The notes under the pieces: generated by a model
Database searches by the model: none
Told to the model about the DNA's origin: nothing
Seen by the model: only the letters and a program-made list of their open reading frames with translations
In this document: one piece after another, positions 7,153 to 16,031 of the stretch
Layout of the letters: each line of letters begins with the position of its first letter
Position numbering within the stretch: position 1 is the stretch's first letter
Assembly (NCBI RefSeq): GCF_029946515.1
Contig: NZ_JARZHH010000014.1
Location: 62,001-126,000 of the forward strand
Length of the DNA: 64,000 bases
Direction: 5' to 3'
Source: Polyangium sp. 6x1
GTDB taxonomy: Bacteria > Myxococcota_A > Polyangia > Polyangiales > Polyangiaceae
Translations under genes and position numbers: made by a program

Positions 7153-9174
7153 TCAGAGGTCGATCTGCATGCCGAGCTCCACGACGCGCCCCGGCGGCAG
7201 GCCGAAGTACGCGGTGGCGGGGCGCGCGTTGCGGGAAATGAAGGCGAAGAGGTCCTTGCGCCATTTCCACATCTTCGAGCGGCCCGTCGGCAGCAGCGTC
7301 TCGCGGCCGAGATAATAACTCGTCCGCTGGAGCTCGATCGAGAGCCCGTGCTCCTTGCACGCGTCGAGCAGGCTCGGCACGTTCGGCGTCTGCATGAAGC
7401 CGTACCGGGCATTGACCCGGTAAAACCCGTGGCCCTTGTGCTCGACGATCACGCGCTGATCGGGCGGGATCTCGGGGACGCGCTCGTTCGTGATGGAGAG
7501 CAAGACGACCTGCTCGTGCAGGACCTGGTTGTGCTTGAAATGGTGAAGCATGACGGGCGGGGTGCCGTTCGGGTTCGAGGCCATGAAGACGGCCGTGCCC
7601 CGGACGCGGTGGGGCTTCGTGCGCTCGACGTCCTCGAGGAACAGCTCGAGCGGCAGGATGCCGTCCGTGAAGGATTCGGCCAGGATCCGGCGGCCCGCCT
7701 TCCAGGTCGTCATGACCGTGAAGATCACGAGCGCCATGGCCACGGGGAACCAGCCTCCCTGGAGGAATTTGGCCGCGTTCGCCGCGAAAAACGAGAGGTC
7801 GACGGCCAAAAAGACGGCGACGGGCGGCAGCGCCTTCCAGAGCGGCCAGCCCCAGCGCTTCGTGACGACCACGAAATACACCGTCGTGGTGATGGTCATC
7901 GTGGCCGTGACCGCGATGCCGTAGGCCGCCGCGAGCGAGGTCGAGGTGCGGAACGTGAAGACGAGCAGGATACACGCCACGAGGAGCGCGCGGTTGATCT
8001 CGGGGATGTAGATCTGCCCCTCGGTGTCCTTCGAGGTGTGGACGATCGTGACGCGCGGGAAATAGCCGAGCTGCACGGCCTGCTGGGTCAGCGAGAACGC
8101 GCCCGAGATGAGCGCCTGCGAGGCGACGATCGTGGCCCCCGTGGCGATGGCGACCGTCGGATAGAGGGCCCAGGACGGGACGATGGCATAAAAGGGATTC
8201 GTCTTCCCTTCCGGGTGCTGGAGCAGATACGCGCCCTGGCCGAAGTAATTGAGCAGGAGCGCGGGCCAGACGATCGCGTACCAGACACGCCGGATCGGAC
8301 CGCGCCCGAAATGGCCCATGTCCGCATAAAGCGCCTCGCAGCCCGTGATGCAGAGGACGACGGCGCCGAGCAACAAGAAGCCGTGGCCCCGGTGTTCCAG
8401 GAAAAACCTCACGCCGTACCGGGGATCGACGGCGGCGAGCACGCTCGGATGGGCCAGGATGCACCGGGCGCCGAGGACGGCAATCGTGACGAACCAGACG
8501 AGCGTGACGCTCCCGAAGACATTTCCGATGCCCCCGGTGCCGCGCTTTTGCACGAGGAAGAGCCCGAGCAGAATGGCCACCGTGAGCGGGACGACGACGT
8601 GCTTGAGCGGCTCGTACGCGACCTCGAGGCCCTCCACGGCCGAGAGCACCGAAATCGCGGGCGTGATGACGCCCTCGCCATAAAGGAGCGACGCCCCGAG
8701 GAGGACGAGCAGGACGAGCGGTCCTGTCCCCCGGCCCTTGCGCGTCGGGACGAGCGCGAGCAAGGCCATGATCCCGCCCGAGCCCTGGTTGTCGGCCCGG
8801 AGGACGAACGTGAGGTACTTGACCGTCACGACCATCAGGAGCGACCAGAAGACGAGCGAGAGGATGCCGAGGATGTTCGCCGGCGTGGGGCTGACGTGAT
8901 GCGGGCTCTCGGGGCTGAAGCACTCCTTGATCGCGTAGAGCGGGCTCGTGCCGATGTCGCCGAAGACGACGCCGAGGGCGCCGAGGAGCAAGGCCCAGCG
9001 CGCGCCCCGGGTCGTCGCGCCGTGCGCCCCGGCGCCGTGCGTCGCGGCGGCCTCTGGCAGCGCGCTTGGGTTTGGCGCGTCTCCGGCCGCGCTCGCGTCT
9101 GGGACCGCGCTGCCCCCCCCGTCCGCCGCGGATGCTTCGGTGGAGGGGAGCGTTCCCGCTTGGTCTTCCGTCAT
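7153..9174 (-). CDS. kup: Kup-type low-affinity potassium uptake transporter
   Basis: 673 residues, close to the family length. Inner-membrane K+/H+ symporter with about 12 membrane helices. GVVFGDIGTSPLYAIKE near residue 65 is the Kup signature, followed by QGSGGIMALLALV, YGEGVITPAISVLSAVEG and GCEALYADMGHFG, all conserved landmarks. The last 150 residues form the cytoplasmic domain. ATG 9174 (MTEDQAGTLPS) was chosen because everything before the first helix from here is a soluble Ala/Gly/Asp-rich tail of about 55 residues; an upstream ATG at 9258 lies in the shared promoter region. Divergent from the fluoride channel gene. Confidence 0.95.
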   Translation of the reverse strand: MTEDQAGTLPSTEASAADGGGSAVPDASAAGDAPNPSALPEAAATHGAGAHGATTRGARWALLLGALGVVFGDIGTSPLYAIKECFSPESPHHVSPTPANILGILSLVFWSLLMVVTVKYLTFVLRADNQGSGGIMALLALVPTRKGRGTGPLVLLVLLGASLLYGEGVITPAISVLSAVEGLEVAYEPLKHVVVPLTVAILLGLFLVQKRGTGGIGNVFGSVTLVWFVTIAVLGARCILAHPSVLAAVDPRYGVRFFLEHRGHGFLLLGAVVLCITGCEALYADMGHFGRGPIRRVWYAIVWPALLLNYFGQGAYLLQHPEGKTNPFYAIVPSWALYPTVAIATGATIVASQALISGAFSLTQQAVQLGYFPRVTIVHTSKDTEGQIYIPEINRALLVACILLVFTFRTSTSLAAAYGIAVTATMTITTTVYFVVVTKRWGWPLWKALPPVAVFLAVDLSFFAANAAKFLQGGWFPVAMALVIFTVMTTWKAGRRILAESFTDGILPLELFLEDVERTKPHRVRGTAVFMASNPNGTPPVMLHHFKHNQVLHEQVVLLSITNERVPEIPPDQRVIVEHKGHGFYRVNARYGFMQTPNVPSLLDACKEHGLSIELQRTSYYLGRETLLPTGRSKMWKWRKDLFAFISRNARPATAYFGLPPGRVVELGMQIDL

Positions 9175-9296
9175 GGCGCGCGGATGGTACCCCATCCGAG
9201 GAGAGAGGCGAGGCGGGCCCCGCGCACCGGGAGGCTTGACCACGCCGGCGGTGTGCACTTCTGTAGGGCGATGCCGGTTTGGAGGCGCGCACGCCG

Positions 9297-9683
9297 ATGG
9301 GGATGAAGCTCCTGTGGGTCTGCATCGGCGGCGCGATCGGCTCGGGGGCGCGGTTCCTCGTGACGACCTGGTCCCTCGCGCGGTACGGCGCCGCGTTTCC
9401 CTACGGGACCCTCGCCGTCAACGTCGTCGGATCGTTTCTGCTCGCGCTCCTGTTCCAGCTCTCCCGGAGCGCGACCTGGCTCGGCCCCACGCTCCAGGTC
9501 GCGCTCGGCGCGGGCTTCCTGGGCGGCTTCACCACGTACTCCACGTTCAACCTGGAGCTCGTCCAGTACGTCCACAATGGCCAGCCCCGCCTCGCCGCGC
9601 TGTATGGGGCCGCGACGCTCGTCGGTTGCCTCGGCGCCGGGTTCGTCGGGATGTACCTCGGGCGGCTGCCCGGTTCGCGCTGA
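9297..9683 (+). CDS. crcB: Fluoride ion channel FluC/CrcB
   Basis: 128 residues, four membrane helices. It works as an antiparallel dimer that lets fluoride out of the cell. Motifs: CIGGAIGSGARFLVT in helix 1, PYGTLAVNVVGSFLLA in helix 2 (conserved Asn and Gly), and GFLGGFTTYSTFNLE in helix 3, which carries the Na+-site and fluoride-coordinating aromatic/threonine residues. ATG 9297 has GGAGG eleven bases upstream. I looked for a fluoride riboswitch in the 122-base divergent gap and did not find a convincing one. Confidence 0.93.
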   Translation: MGMKLLWVCIGGAIGSGARFLVTTWSLARYGAAFPYGTLAVNVVGSFLLALLFQLSRSATWLGPTLQVALGAGFLGGFTTYSTFNLELVQYVHNGQPRLAALYGAATLVGCLGAGFVGMYLGRLPGSR

Positions 9684-9889
9684 CGAACACGCGGCCACGA
9701 TCGGCCGATCCCGCGGCGTCACCCGACCGGTCGAGAAAAACTTCGAATCCGCGGTGCCTGAAGACATTCCTCGTCGTGAACACGACGACGAGGCAACACG
9801 GGCAAGGCTCCGTCGGTGAGCCAATTCTCGATCATGGCCGAGATTCCAGCGACCGCCGGGCGCGCGACAGGGCCGCAGCGGCACGGTTT

Positions 9890-10723
9890 TTGGGCACGCA
9901 CCGGCACCGCCGCAGGTTCAACGTGGTCGGGCCCTGCCATGACGAACTGCATTACATGCTGGCCGCGAGCGCGCGGCGCGCGGAGGTGCCGGATCTGGTG
10001 GCGCGTGGAGCGTACGTGGTGGTGCACGCGCCGCGGCTGCATGGGCGCACGACGTGGCTGCGGGGGCTTGCGGCCGGGCTCGCGGAGGCGGGCGCATGGG
10101 CCGTGGTGCGTGCCTCGTGCCGGCCGAGGCGCGGCGCGGAGGGGGTGAACGGCGAACGGGCGCTGCTCGAAGCGATCGCGCATGCGGCCGGGGAGCAGCT
10201 CCCGGCGCCGCTGCGGCCCCCGCCCTGGCCCCCTTCGTACGACGTGCGGTTCGCGGGCGTCGTTTTGTCGGCGTGGGCGCGAGCCTGCCCGCGACCGCTC
10301 GTCCTCTTGCTCGACGACGTGGAGCTCCTCCCGCGCGAGACCCGCGCGAGCCTGCTCGCGCAGCTCCGGGCGACCTACGAGGCACGGCCCCGCGCGGCGC
10401 CGTGGTCGGTCGTGCTCTCGGGCTCGGACGAGGTGCAAGCCTCGGCCGTGGAGCTCTTCGGCCCCGCGGCGGCGGCGCTCCGGCTGCCCGATTTCACGGC
10501 GACGCAGGTGGCCCTCCTCTGCGCGGAGCACACGGAGGAGACGGGGCAGCCGTTCCGGGACGAGGCCGTGGCGCAGATCGCCGCGATCTCGGGCGGGCAT
10601 CCGTGGGTCGTGAACGTCCTCGCGCGCGAGATCGTGGAGAAGCTACGCCCTCCGCTCCGGCAGCCGATCACCGCCGCGCACGTGCTCGCCGCCGCCGAGC
10701 GGCTCCGCGGCGCGTGGATCTGA
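9890..10723 (+). CDS. AAA-like ATPase-family protein with degenerate P-loop
   Basis: About 277 residues from TTG 9890; GTG 9776 is an alternative in-frame start. The opening RRFNVVGPCHDELHYML matches a myxobacterial/cyanobacterial family of AAA-like proteins whose members usually have a nucleotide-binding loop of the form HAPRQxGKTT. Here the loop reads VVHAPRLHGRTTWLR, so the Walker A lysine is Arg. Walker B reads LVLLLDDVELL. The C-terminal helical lid (QIAAISGGHPWVVNVLAREI) is typical of STAND/Orc-like ATPases. The loss of Lys suggests weak or no ATP hydrolysis. No partner domain (protease or nuclease) is attached. The gap to crcB holds no other gene. Confidence 0.6.
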   Translation: MGTHRHRRRFNVVGPCHDELHYMLAASARRAEVPDLVARGAYVVVHAPRLHGRTTWLRGLAAGLAEAGAWAVVRASCRPRRGAEGVNGERALLEAIAHAAGEQLPAPLRPPPWPPSYDVRFAGVVLSAWARACPRPLVLLLDDVELLPRETRASLLAQLRATYEARPRAAPWSVVLSGSDEVQASAVELFGPAAAALRLPDFTATQVALLCAEHTEETGQPFRDEAVAQIAAISGGHPWVVNVLAREIVEKLRPPLRQPITAAHVLAAAERLRGAWI

Positions 10724-10780
10724 GCGTCGCATGTCGGCTTCCCGTGGCGGTTCCGCTCGGGCACAATCCGACGCGCGTTC

Positions 10781-12919
10781 ATGTCGATCGGCCAGGACGA
10801 TCCAGGCGAGACGGCTCCGCTCGACGCCGAGACCACGGAGCTTTCGACGGAGCTTTCCCCGGAGGTCGACACGGCCGCCGCCGCGGAGACGCCGCAACCG
10901 ACGTCGCGCATCGCGGCCCTCGCGCTCGCGCTCCCCCTCGATGACGAGGCCAGCGCGCACCTCGCCGATCCGCTCATCGGCCTCGTCGTCGCCGGCCGCT
11001 ACCGCATCCTCACGCCGATCGGCCGAGGCGGCATGGGCGTCGTCTACAAGGTCGAGCACGTCCACCTCGGCAAGCTGCTCGCGATGAAGCTGCTCGCGGG
11101 CGAGCTCAGCATGAGCCCGGAGGTCGTGCGCCGCTTCAAGCGCGAGGCGCTCACCGTCTCGCGCCTGTCGAGCCCGAGCACCGTGCACGTCTTCGACTAC
11201 GGCGTGGACGCGGGCCTCACGTACATCGTGATGGAGCTCGTGACGGGCCGCGATCTCGCCGCGGTGCTGGCCGACGGCGGCCCGATGCCGTTCGCGCGGC
11301 TCGGCAAGATCGTCCTGCAGATCCTGAGCTCGCTCGGCGAGGCCCACGGCAAGGGCATCGTGCACCGCGACGTCAAGCCGCAGAACGTGATGATCACGAC
11401 GACGGAAGGCGGCACCGACATCGCCAAGGTGCTCGACTTCGGCATCGCGAAGCTGCGCGAAGAGGCCGACGCAAACGCGGGCGGCGAGGTGACGCGCCGC
11501 GATCAGCTCATCGGCACGCCGTACTTCCTCGCGCCCGAGCTCATCCGCGGCGACGCCGTCGATCACCGCGCCGATCTCTACGCCGTCGGCGTGCTCCTCT
11601 ACCACGCGCTCACCGGCCATTACCCCTTCCACGCGAAGACCTCGGCGAGCATCCTCGTCAAGCACGTCACGGAGAAGGCGGTCGCGCCGTCGATCCGCGC
11701 GCCCTCGCGCGGCGTCCCGCCCGGAGTCGACGCCATCGTCTTGCGCGCGCTCGAAAAGGAGCCCGCGGCGCGATGGCAGAGCGCCGAGGAGCTGCAAGCG
11801 GCCATCGCGACCGAGCTCCGCAGGCTCGGAACGGAGGACGTCGAGGCGCTGCTCGACGCGAACGCGCTCCAGAGCCTCACGCGCGCGGCGCTGGCGGAGG
11901 CGGCGCAGAGCCCCGGCGAGATCGCGAGCCGCGACGAGGTCGAGGCATACGAGCGCAAGCTCCGGAGCCGGCGACACCTCGCCTGGTTCGCGTCGATCCT
12001 CGTGCTCGTCCTCGGCGCGGGCGCGGGGCTGTTTCTGCTCTGGCGACGGCAGACGCCGCGCTTCGTGGGCGCGGAGATCGAGCCAAACGACACAGCGGCG
12101 AACGCGACGCCGCTGCCGCTCGGCGCCACGGCGTCGGGGCTGCTCGGCAAGCGCATCGACGCGCAGCGCAGCGATCGGGACTTCTACGCGTTCGAGATCC
12201 CGAAGGGCTCGGACGACGCGCCGCGGCTCGCGCGCCTCGTGGTCACGGCGCTGCCGAACATGGAGACCTGCACGCTGCTCTACCGGCAAGGCTTCCACGC
12301 GCCGATCGCGCAGTACTGCGTGGGTCGACCCGGACGCGATCTCTCGATCCCGCGCCTCAGCATCGAGCCCGGCCGCTACTACGCCTCGGTGCTGCAAGAC
12401 CTGGATCCGCGCGGCGATCGAAGAATCCCCTTCGTGCACGAGAACGTGTCCGACGCCTATGCCATCACGGTCGCGCTCGCCGAGGAGAGCTCCGCGCACG
12501 AGATCGAGCCGAACGACGAGCTCTCCTCGGCCACGTCGATCGAGCCCGGCGAGACACGGACAGGCGCGCTCGGCTGGATCGACGATGTGGACACGTACTG
12601 CGTGGGCGCGGCCGCGCATGGCAAGGCGATCCGCTGGACGGCGCGCGACGTCGTGCGGGACGCGGGCTCGGTGCTGGAGGTCACGACGATGCGAGGCCGG
12701 GATCTCGGGGCGCGAGTCCGCGTGCACACGGCGGACGAGGGTGCGCTCTCCCTGGAAGATACACGCTCTCCCTGGACCGGCCCCGCGATCGCCGACGAGG
12801 AGGGCACGCCGCGCTGCGTGCGCCTCCGGCTCGCGCGTGATCCGTGGGCGACCGAGGCGCCGCGGGCGCAGCCTGGTGGGCTCGAGGCCTACGTCCTCGC
12901 GGTCGACGTCGTCCCCTGA
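10781..12919 (+). CDS. Membrane Ser/Thr protein kinase with extracytoplasmic PPC-like domains
   Basis: 712 residues. A disordered acidic leader (1-65) precedes a complete Hanks kinase domain: GRGGMGVVYK (81-90), ATP-anchoring Lys103 in AMKLL, HRDVKPQN (195-202), DFGIAK (219-224) and APELIRG (251-257). A single membrane helix follows (about 401-420). The outside part has two repeats that open with EIEPNDT (about 432) and EIEPNDE (about 567), each followed by a D-x-D-x-Y/F motif. This is the pattern of pre-peptidase C-terminal (PPC) domains, usually found on secreted proteases and rarely as kinase sensor domains. Likely senses something in the periplasm. The start at 10781 is the first ATG in frame. 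Confidence 0.92.
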   Translation: MSIGQDDPGETAPLDAETTELSTELSPEVDTAAAAETPQPTSRIAALALALPLDDEASAHLADPLIGLVVAGRYRILTPIGRGGMGVVYKVEHVHLGKLLAMKLLAGELSMSPEVVRRFKREALTVSRLSSPSTVHVFDYGVDAGLTYIVMELVTGRDLAAVLADGGPMPFARLGKIVLQILSSLGEAHGKGIVHRDVKPQNVMITTTEGGTDIAKVLDFGIAKLREEADANAGGEVTRRDQLIGTPYFLAPELIRGDAVDHRADLYAVGVLLYHALTGHYPFHAKTSASILVKHVTEKAVAPSIRAPSRGVPPGVDAIVLRALEKEPAARWQSAEELQAAIATELRRLGTEDVEALLDANALQSLTRAALAEAAQSPGEIASRDEVEAYERKLRSRRHLAWFASILVLVLGAGAGLFLLWRRQTPRFVGAEIEPNDTAANATPLPLGATASGLLGKRIDAQRSDRDFYAFEIPKGSDDAPRLARLVVTALPNMETCTLLYRQGFHAPIAQYCVGRPGRDLSIPRLSIEPGRYYASVLQDLDPRGDRRIPFVHENVSDAYAITVALAEESSAHEIEPNDELSSATSIEPGETRTGALGWIDDVDTYCVGAAAHGKAIRWTARDVVRDAGSVLEVTTMRGRDLGARVRVHTADEGALSLEDTRSPWTGPAIADEEGTPRCVRLRLARDPWATEAPRAQPGGLEAYVLAVDVVP

Positions 12920-12998
12920 GCTGTGAGGGACAAAAACATCACTTCCTCGTGACGAGCGGGTACACTCTTCGAGGCGCGGGGGGCACGAGGAACCATCG

Positions 12999-14204
12999 AT
13001 GTCGGAGAACCAGCGTTACCGGGTCATCAAGCGGCTCGCCTCGGGCGGTATGGCCGAGGTGTTCGTTGCGGAGAGCGCAGGAATCGAGGGCTTCCGCAAG
13101 CAGGTCGCAATCAAGCGCGTCCTCCCGCATCTCAGCAAGAACGAGCAGTTCATCGACATGTTCCTCGACGAGGCGCGTCTCTCCGGCCGCCTCGCGCACT
13201 CCAACGTCGTGAGCGTCTTCGACATCGGCGTCGGCGACAGCACCTACTTCATCGTCATGGAGTACGTCGACGGCGCCGACTTGAAGCAGGTCATCGAGCA
13301 CCAGAAGAAGGTCGGCCGGACGATGCCGGTCGAGAGCGCGTGCTTCATCGCCGCGAAGATCTGCCAGGGCCTCGCCTACGCCCATGATCTCCACACGCCC
13401 GACGGCGAGCACCTCAACATCGTCCACCGCGACGTCACGCCGGCAAACGTGCTCATCACGCGCCACGGCGAGTGCAAGATCGTGGACTTCGGCCTCGCCA
13501 AGGCGTCGAGCCAGCTCGCCAGCAGCGACGCCGGCATGATCAAAGGCAAGTTCGGCTATCTCGCGCCCGAGACGGTCATGGAGCTCGGCGTGGACAAACG
13601 CGTCGACGTCTTCGCCGCCGGCATCATCCTCTGGGAGATGCTCGCGGGCCGCCGCCTCTTCCTCGGCGAGACCGACCTCGGCACGGTCAAGCTCGTGCGC
13701 GACGCGAACATCCCGTCGCTCCGGCCCATCAACCCGGACGTCCCCCCGGAGCTCGAGGAGATTCTCCGCACCGCGCTCGCGCGCGATCGCGACGTCCGTT
13801 ACCAGACCGCGCGTGATTTCGGCCGCGATCTCACGCGGTTCCTCTATCGCTTCGGCCGTCCGGTCAGCGAGTACGAAGTCGCCGAGCTCGTCCTCGGCGC
13901 CGCGGGCGCGCCGGCGAAGAAGGTCGATGGCCTCGCGATGATCGGCGAGATGCTCGACCTGATGCTGCTCGAGTTCAAATCCCTCACGCAGCAGGACAAC
14001 GCGGGCGGGCCGAACAGCCTGCAGCCCGACCTCTTCAAGCTCACGGGCGCGAACCCCGCCGCCCCTGCCTCGCTCGACTCGTCGGACATCGACGAGACCT
14101 TCTCCGGCCTCAGCGACGAGCTCGAGGGCCCCGATCTCACGGACAGCCCGCAGGACAAGGGCCGCGCCCCCACCGCCTGGTGGCGAGGCCTCATTTCCCG
14201 CTGA
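12999..14204 (+). CDS. Cytoplasmic Ser/Thr protein kinase
   Basis: 401 residues, no membrane helix. Kinase domain at about 7-275: ASGGMAEVFVAE (glycine loop), Lys39 in QVAIKRV, VHRDVTPANVLI, VDFGLAK, and LAPETVMEL. In the catalytic loop the usual Lys of HRDxKPxN is Thr. Ser/Thr at this position recurs in myxobacterial kinases and need not abolish activity, but it is a departure from the canonical loop. The C-terminal 125 residues are acidic and Pro/Ser-rich with no known domain; they end in TAWWRGLISR. GAGGA lies seven bases before ATG 12999. It follows the membrane kinase by 79 bases on the same strand, so co-transcription is plausible. Confidence 0.92.
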   Translation: MSENQRYRVIKRLASGGMAEVFVAESAGIEGFRKQVAIKRVLPHLSKNEQFIDMFLDEARLSGRLAHSNVVSVFDIGVGDSTYFIVMEYVDGADLKQVIEHQKKVGRTMPVESACFIAAKICQGLAYAHDLHTPDGEHLNIVHRDVTPANVLITRHGECKIVDFGLAKASSQLASSDAGMIKGKFGYLAPETVMELGVDKRVDVFAAGIILWEMLAGRRLFLGETDLGTVKLVRDANIPSLRPINPDVPPELEEILRTALARDRDVRYQTARDFGRDLTRFLYRFGRPVSEYEVAELVLGAAGAPAKKVDGLAMIGEMLDLMLLEFKSLTQQDNAGGPNSLQPDLFKLTGANPAAPASLDSSDIDETFSGLSDELEGPDLTDSPQDKGRAPTAWWRGLISR

Positions 14205-14209
14205 GCAGG

Positions 14210-14380
14210 CGTTCCGCAGCGCCTCGCCGGGGTTTCACCCCAGGCCCGTCTGGTCGACGATGGGGCTACGCTCGGCAAGCCGAGCGTAGCCCCAAACCCC
14301 GGGGCTCTTCGCCCCTGGACCCGAACCAGGGCACAGCCCTGGACCTCAGGCGCATCGACCGCGATGCGGTCGATGCGTCA
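14210..14380. repeat. Composite hairpin element, copy D (short, diverged)
   Basis: Located between the kinase gene and the next rightward gene. Hairpins: GGGGCTACGCTCGG-caag-CCGAGCGTAGCCCC (14262-14293); CCAGGGC-ac-AGCCCTGG near 14325; CGCATCGACCGC-gat-GCGGTCGATGCG (14351-14377). It keeps the opening GGGGTTTCACCCC, the CCCCTGGACCCG phrase and the three-base gat loop of the other copies, but lacks the long central part. It may terminate the kinase transcript. Confidence 0.75.
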
Positions 14381-14460
14381 CGGACAAAGGAAAAAATTGA
14401 TTTCCAGCCCGCTACGCTCGTAGCTTTCCTTATCCGGGCTCCCGCCTTCGGACCATTGCG

Positions 14461-15933
14461 ATGACCCAGACAGACAAGCCGAACCACGTGCATGTCCCCC
14501 GCGACGGCCGCGGCGCTTCGCGGAGCGCGCGCCTTGGCCTCTTCCTTTCGGCCCTCGTCACGGCGAGCCTCGCGCCTCTCGCGATGGCCGACGCCGCCGA
14601 CGCCGAGGCGCTGCTCAAGGAGGGCAAGAAGCTCGTCACGGAGAAGAAGTACGACGAGGCATGCCCCAAGATCGCCGAGTCGTACAAGCTCTCGCCGAGC
14701 CCCGCGACGCTGCTCGATCTCGCGCTCTGCCACGAGAAACAAGGCAAGCTCGCGACCGCGTGGGGCGAGATGCTCGACGCCGAGGCCGACGCACGCAAGG
14801 CCGGCCGCGCGGACGTCGAGGCGCGCGCGCGCGGGAACAGCAAAGCAATCGAGCCGAAGCTGCCGCGCGTGACCGTGTCCGTCGCGACGAACACGCCCGG
14901 CATCGAGATCGCGATCGACGGACAGAAGATCGATCTCGGCGCGCTCGGCAAGGGTCGCCCCGTGGATCCCGGCGAGCACAAGATCGTGGCCAGCGCGCCT
15001 GGCCACAAGCCCTGGGAGACCACGCTCAGCCTGAAGCAAGCCGAGCGCAAGAGCGTCGTCGTCCCGGCCCTCGTCGAGGACGGGAGCGCCGCGGCCACGC
15101 CCGACAAGGCCCCGGACAAACCCGCCGGCGGGGACACCGGCGCGGCGGCGCAAACGGGCGGGACGACCACGCCGAGCGACACGAAGACGAACGGCGGGGG
15201 CGCGGTTGATACGAACCCGAAGGAAAAACCCGAGGAGCCCGACGACGGCAAGGGTCCGATCCATCGCGCGAAGCGCCTCGTCGTGGACGTCGGCGCGTTC
15301 GGCGGCGGGCAGCTCTTCCTCGGCGGCGGCAGCGTGGACGCGCTCTCGGCCCTCACCTACGAGTATCGCATCACCTACCCGCTCGGCGGCGAGGCGGCCG
15401 AGTACAAAGCTTGTGATTCGAGCGCTTGTTACGCCACGGTCGATCCTGCGATCGGCGTGCCCGTCGGCGGCCAGGTGTTCGTCGGGTACGCGGTCAGCGA
15501 GAAGATGCACGTCGGCGGCCGCTTCTTCGGCAGCTACCTCGTCACGGGCGGCTACTCGCTCCTCGTCGGCCCCGCGCTCTCCGTGCGCGTGAACGATCGC
15601 CTCTGGGTCGGCGGCACGCTCGTCGTCGGGTTCGGCGGACAGAACGCGACCATCAACGGCGCGCGCGGCGAGGTCCCGAGCGAGTGGTCCGACCTCAACG
15701 GCACCGACGAGGTGGAGCTGCAGCTCAGCCGCACGATCCCCGCGGAAAACGAGACCGGCTTCGGCTTCTCGTTCGGCGCCGCGGCCGAGGTCTCCTACAC
15801 GCTCGCCGAGTTCGGCAAGGGCAAGAGCCTCACGACGGGATCGCTCGTCGTGAGCGCGTGGCCCACGTTCCTCAAGACGTGGGACGGCTTCGCCATCGCC
15901 CTGCCCATCGGCGTCGGCTACCGCTTCCACTGA
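14461..15933 (+). CDS. Secreted TPR/PEGA protein with C-terminal barrel-like domain
   Basis: 490 residues, no named family. Signal peptide at about 21-45 (LGLFLSALVTASLAPLAMADA). Residues about 46-130 form TPR-like helices (ALLKEGKKLVTEKKYDEAC, ATLLDLALCHEKQGKLATAW). A PEGA-like beta segment follows (GIEIAIDGQKIDLG, then VDPGEHKIVASAPGHKPWE). After a Pro/Thr/Gly-rich linker (about 205-265) the last 220 residues alternate polar and hydrophobic residues as in an outer-membrane barrel (VDVGAFGGGQLFLGGG, VGGRFFGSYLVTGGYSLLVG) and end in Phe-His. This layout is common in myxobacterial envelope proteins next to Ser/Thr kinases. The kinase upstream may act in the same process. No clear ribosome site precedes ATG 14461. 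Confidence 0.7.
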   Translation: MTQTDKPNHVHVPRDGRGASRSARLGLFLSALVTASLAPLAMADAADAEALLKEGKKLVTEKKYDEACPKIAESYKLSPSPATLLDLALCHEKQGKLATAWGEMLDAEADARKAGRADVEARARGNSKAIEPKLPRVTVSVATNTPGIEIAIDGQKIDLGALGKGRPVDPGEHKIVASAPGHKPWETTLSLKQAERKSVVVPALVEDGSAAATPDKAPDKPAGGDTGAAAQTGGTTTPSDTKTNGGGAVDTNPKEKPEEPDDGKGPIHRAKRLVVDVGAFGGGQLFLGGGSVDALSALTYEYRITYPLGGEAAEYKACDSSACYATVDPAIGVPVGGQVFVGYAVSEKMHVGGRFFGSYLVTGGYSLLVGPALSVRVNDRLWVGGTLVVGFGGQNATINGARGEVPSEWSDLNGTDEVELQLSRTIPAENETGFGFSFGAAAEVSYTLAEFGKGKSLTTGSLVVSAWPTFLKTWDGFAIALPIGVGYRFH

Positions 15934-16031
15934 GCCAAACCTCCGCGCGCTTGCGCGTCCCCGCGTCCCGGACAACCGCGCCGTGATCCTGCGCGTCGAG
16001 CTCGCGCCCGCCGCGTGCGCGTCGCGCATCC

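Noticed and set aside
9241-9296. Fluoride riboswitch upstream of crcB
   Set aside because: A GGGCGATG string is present, but the conserved partner segments of the crcB motif are not found in the right order.
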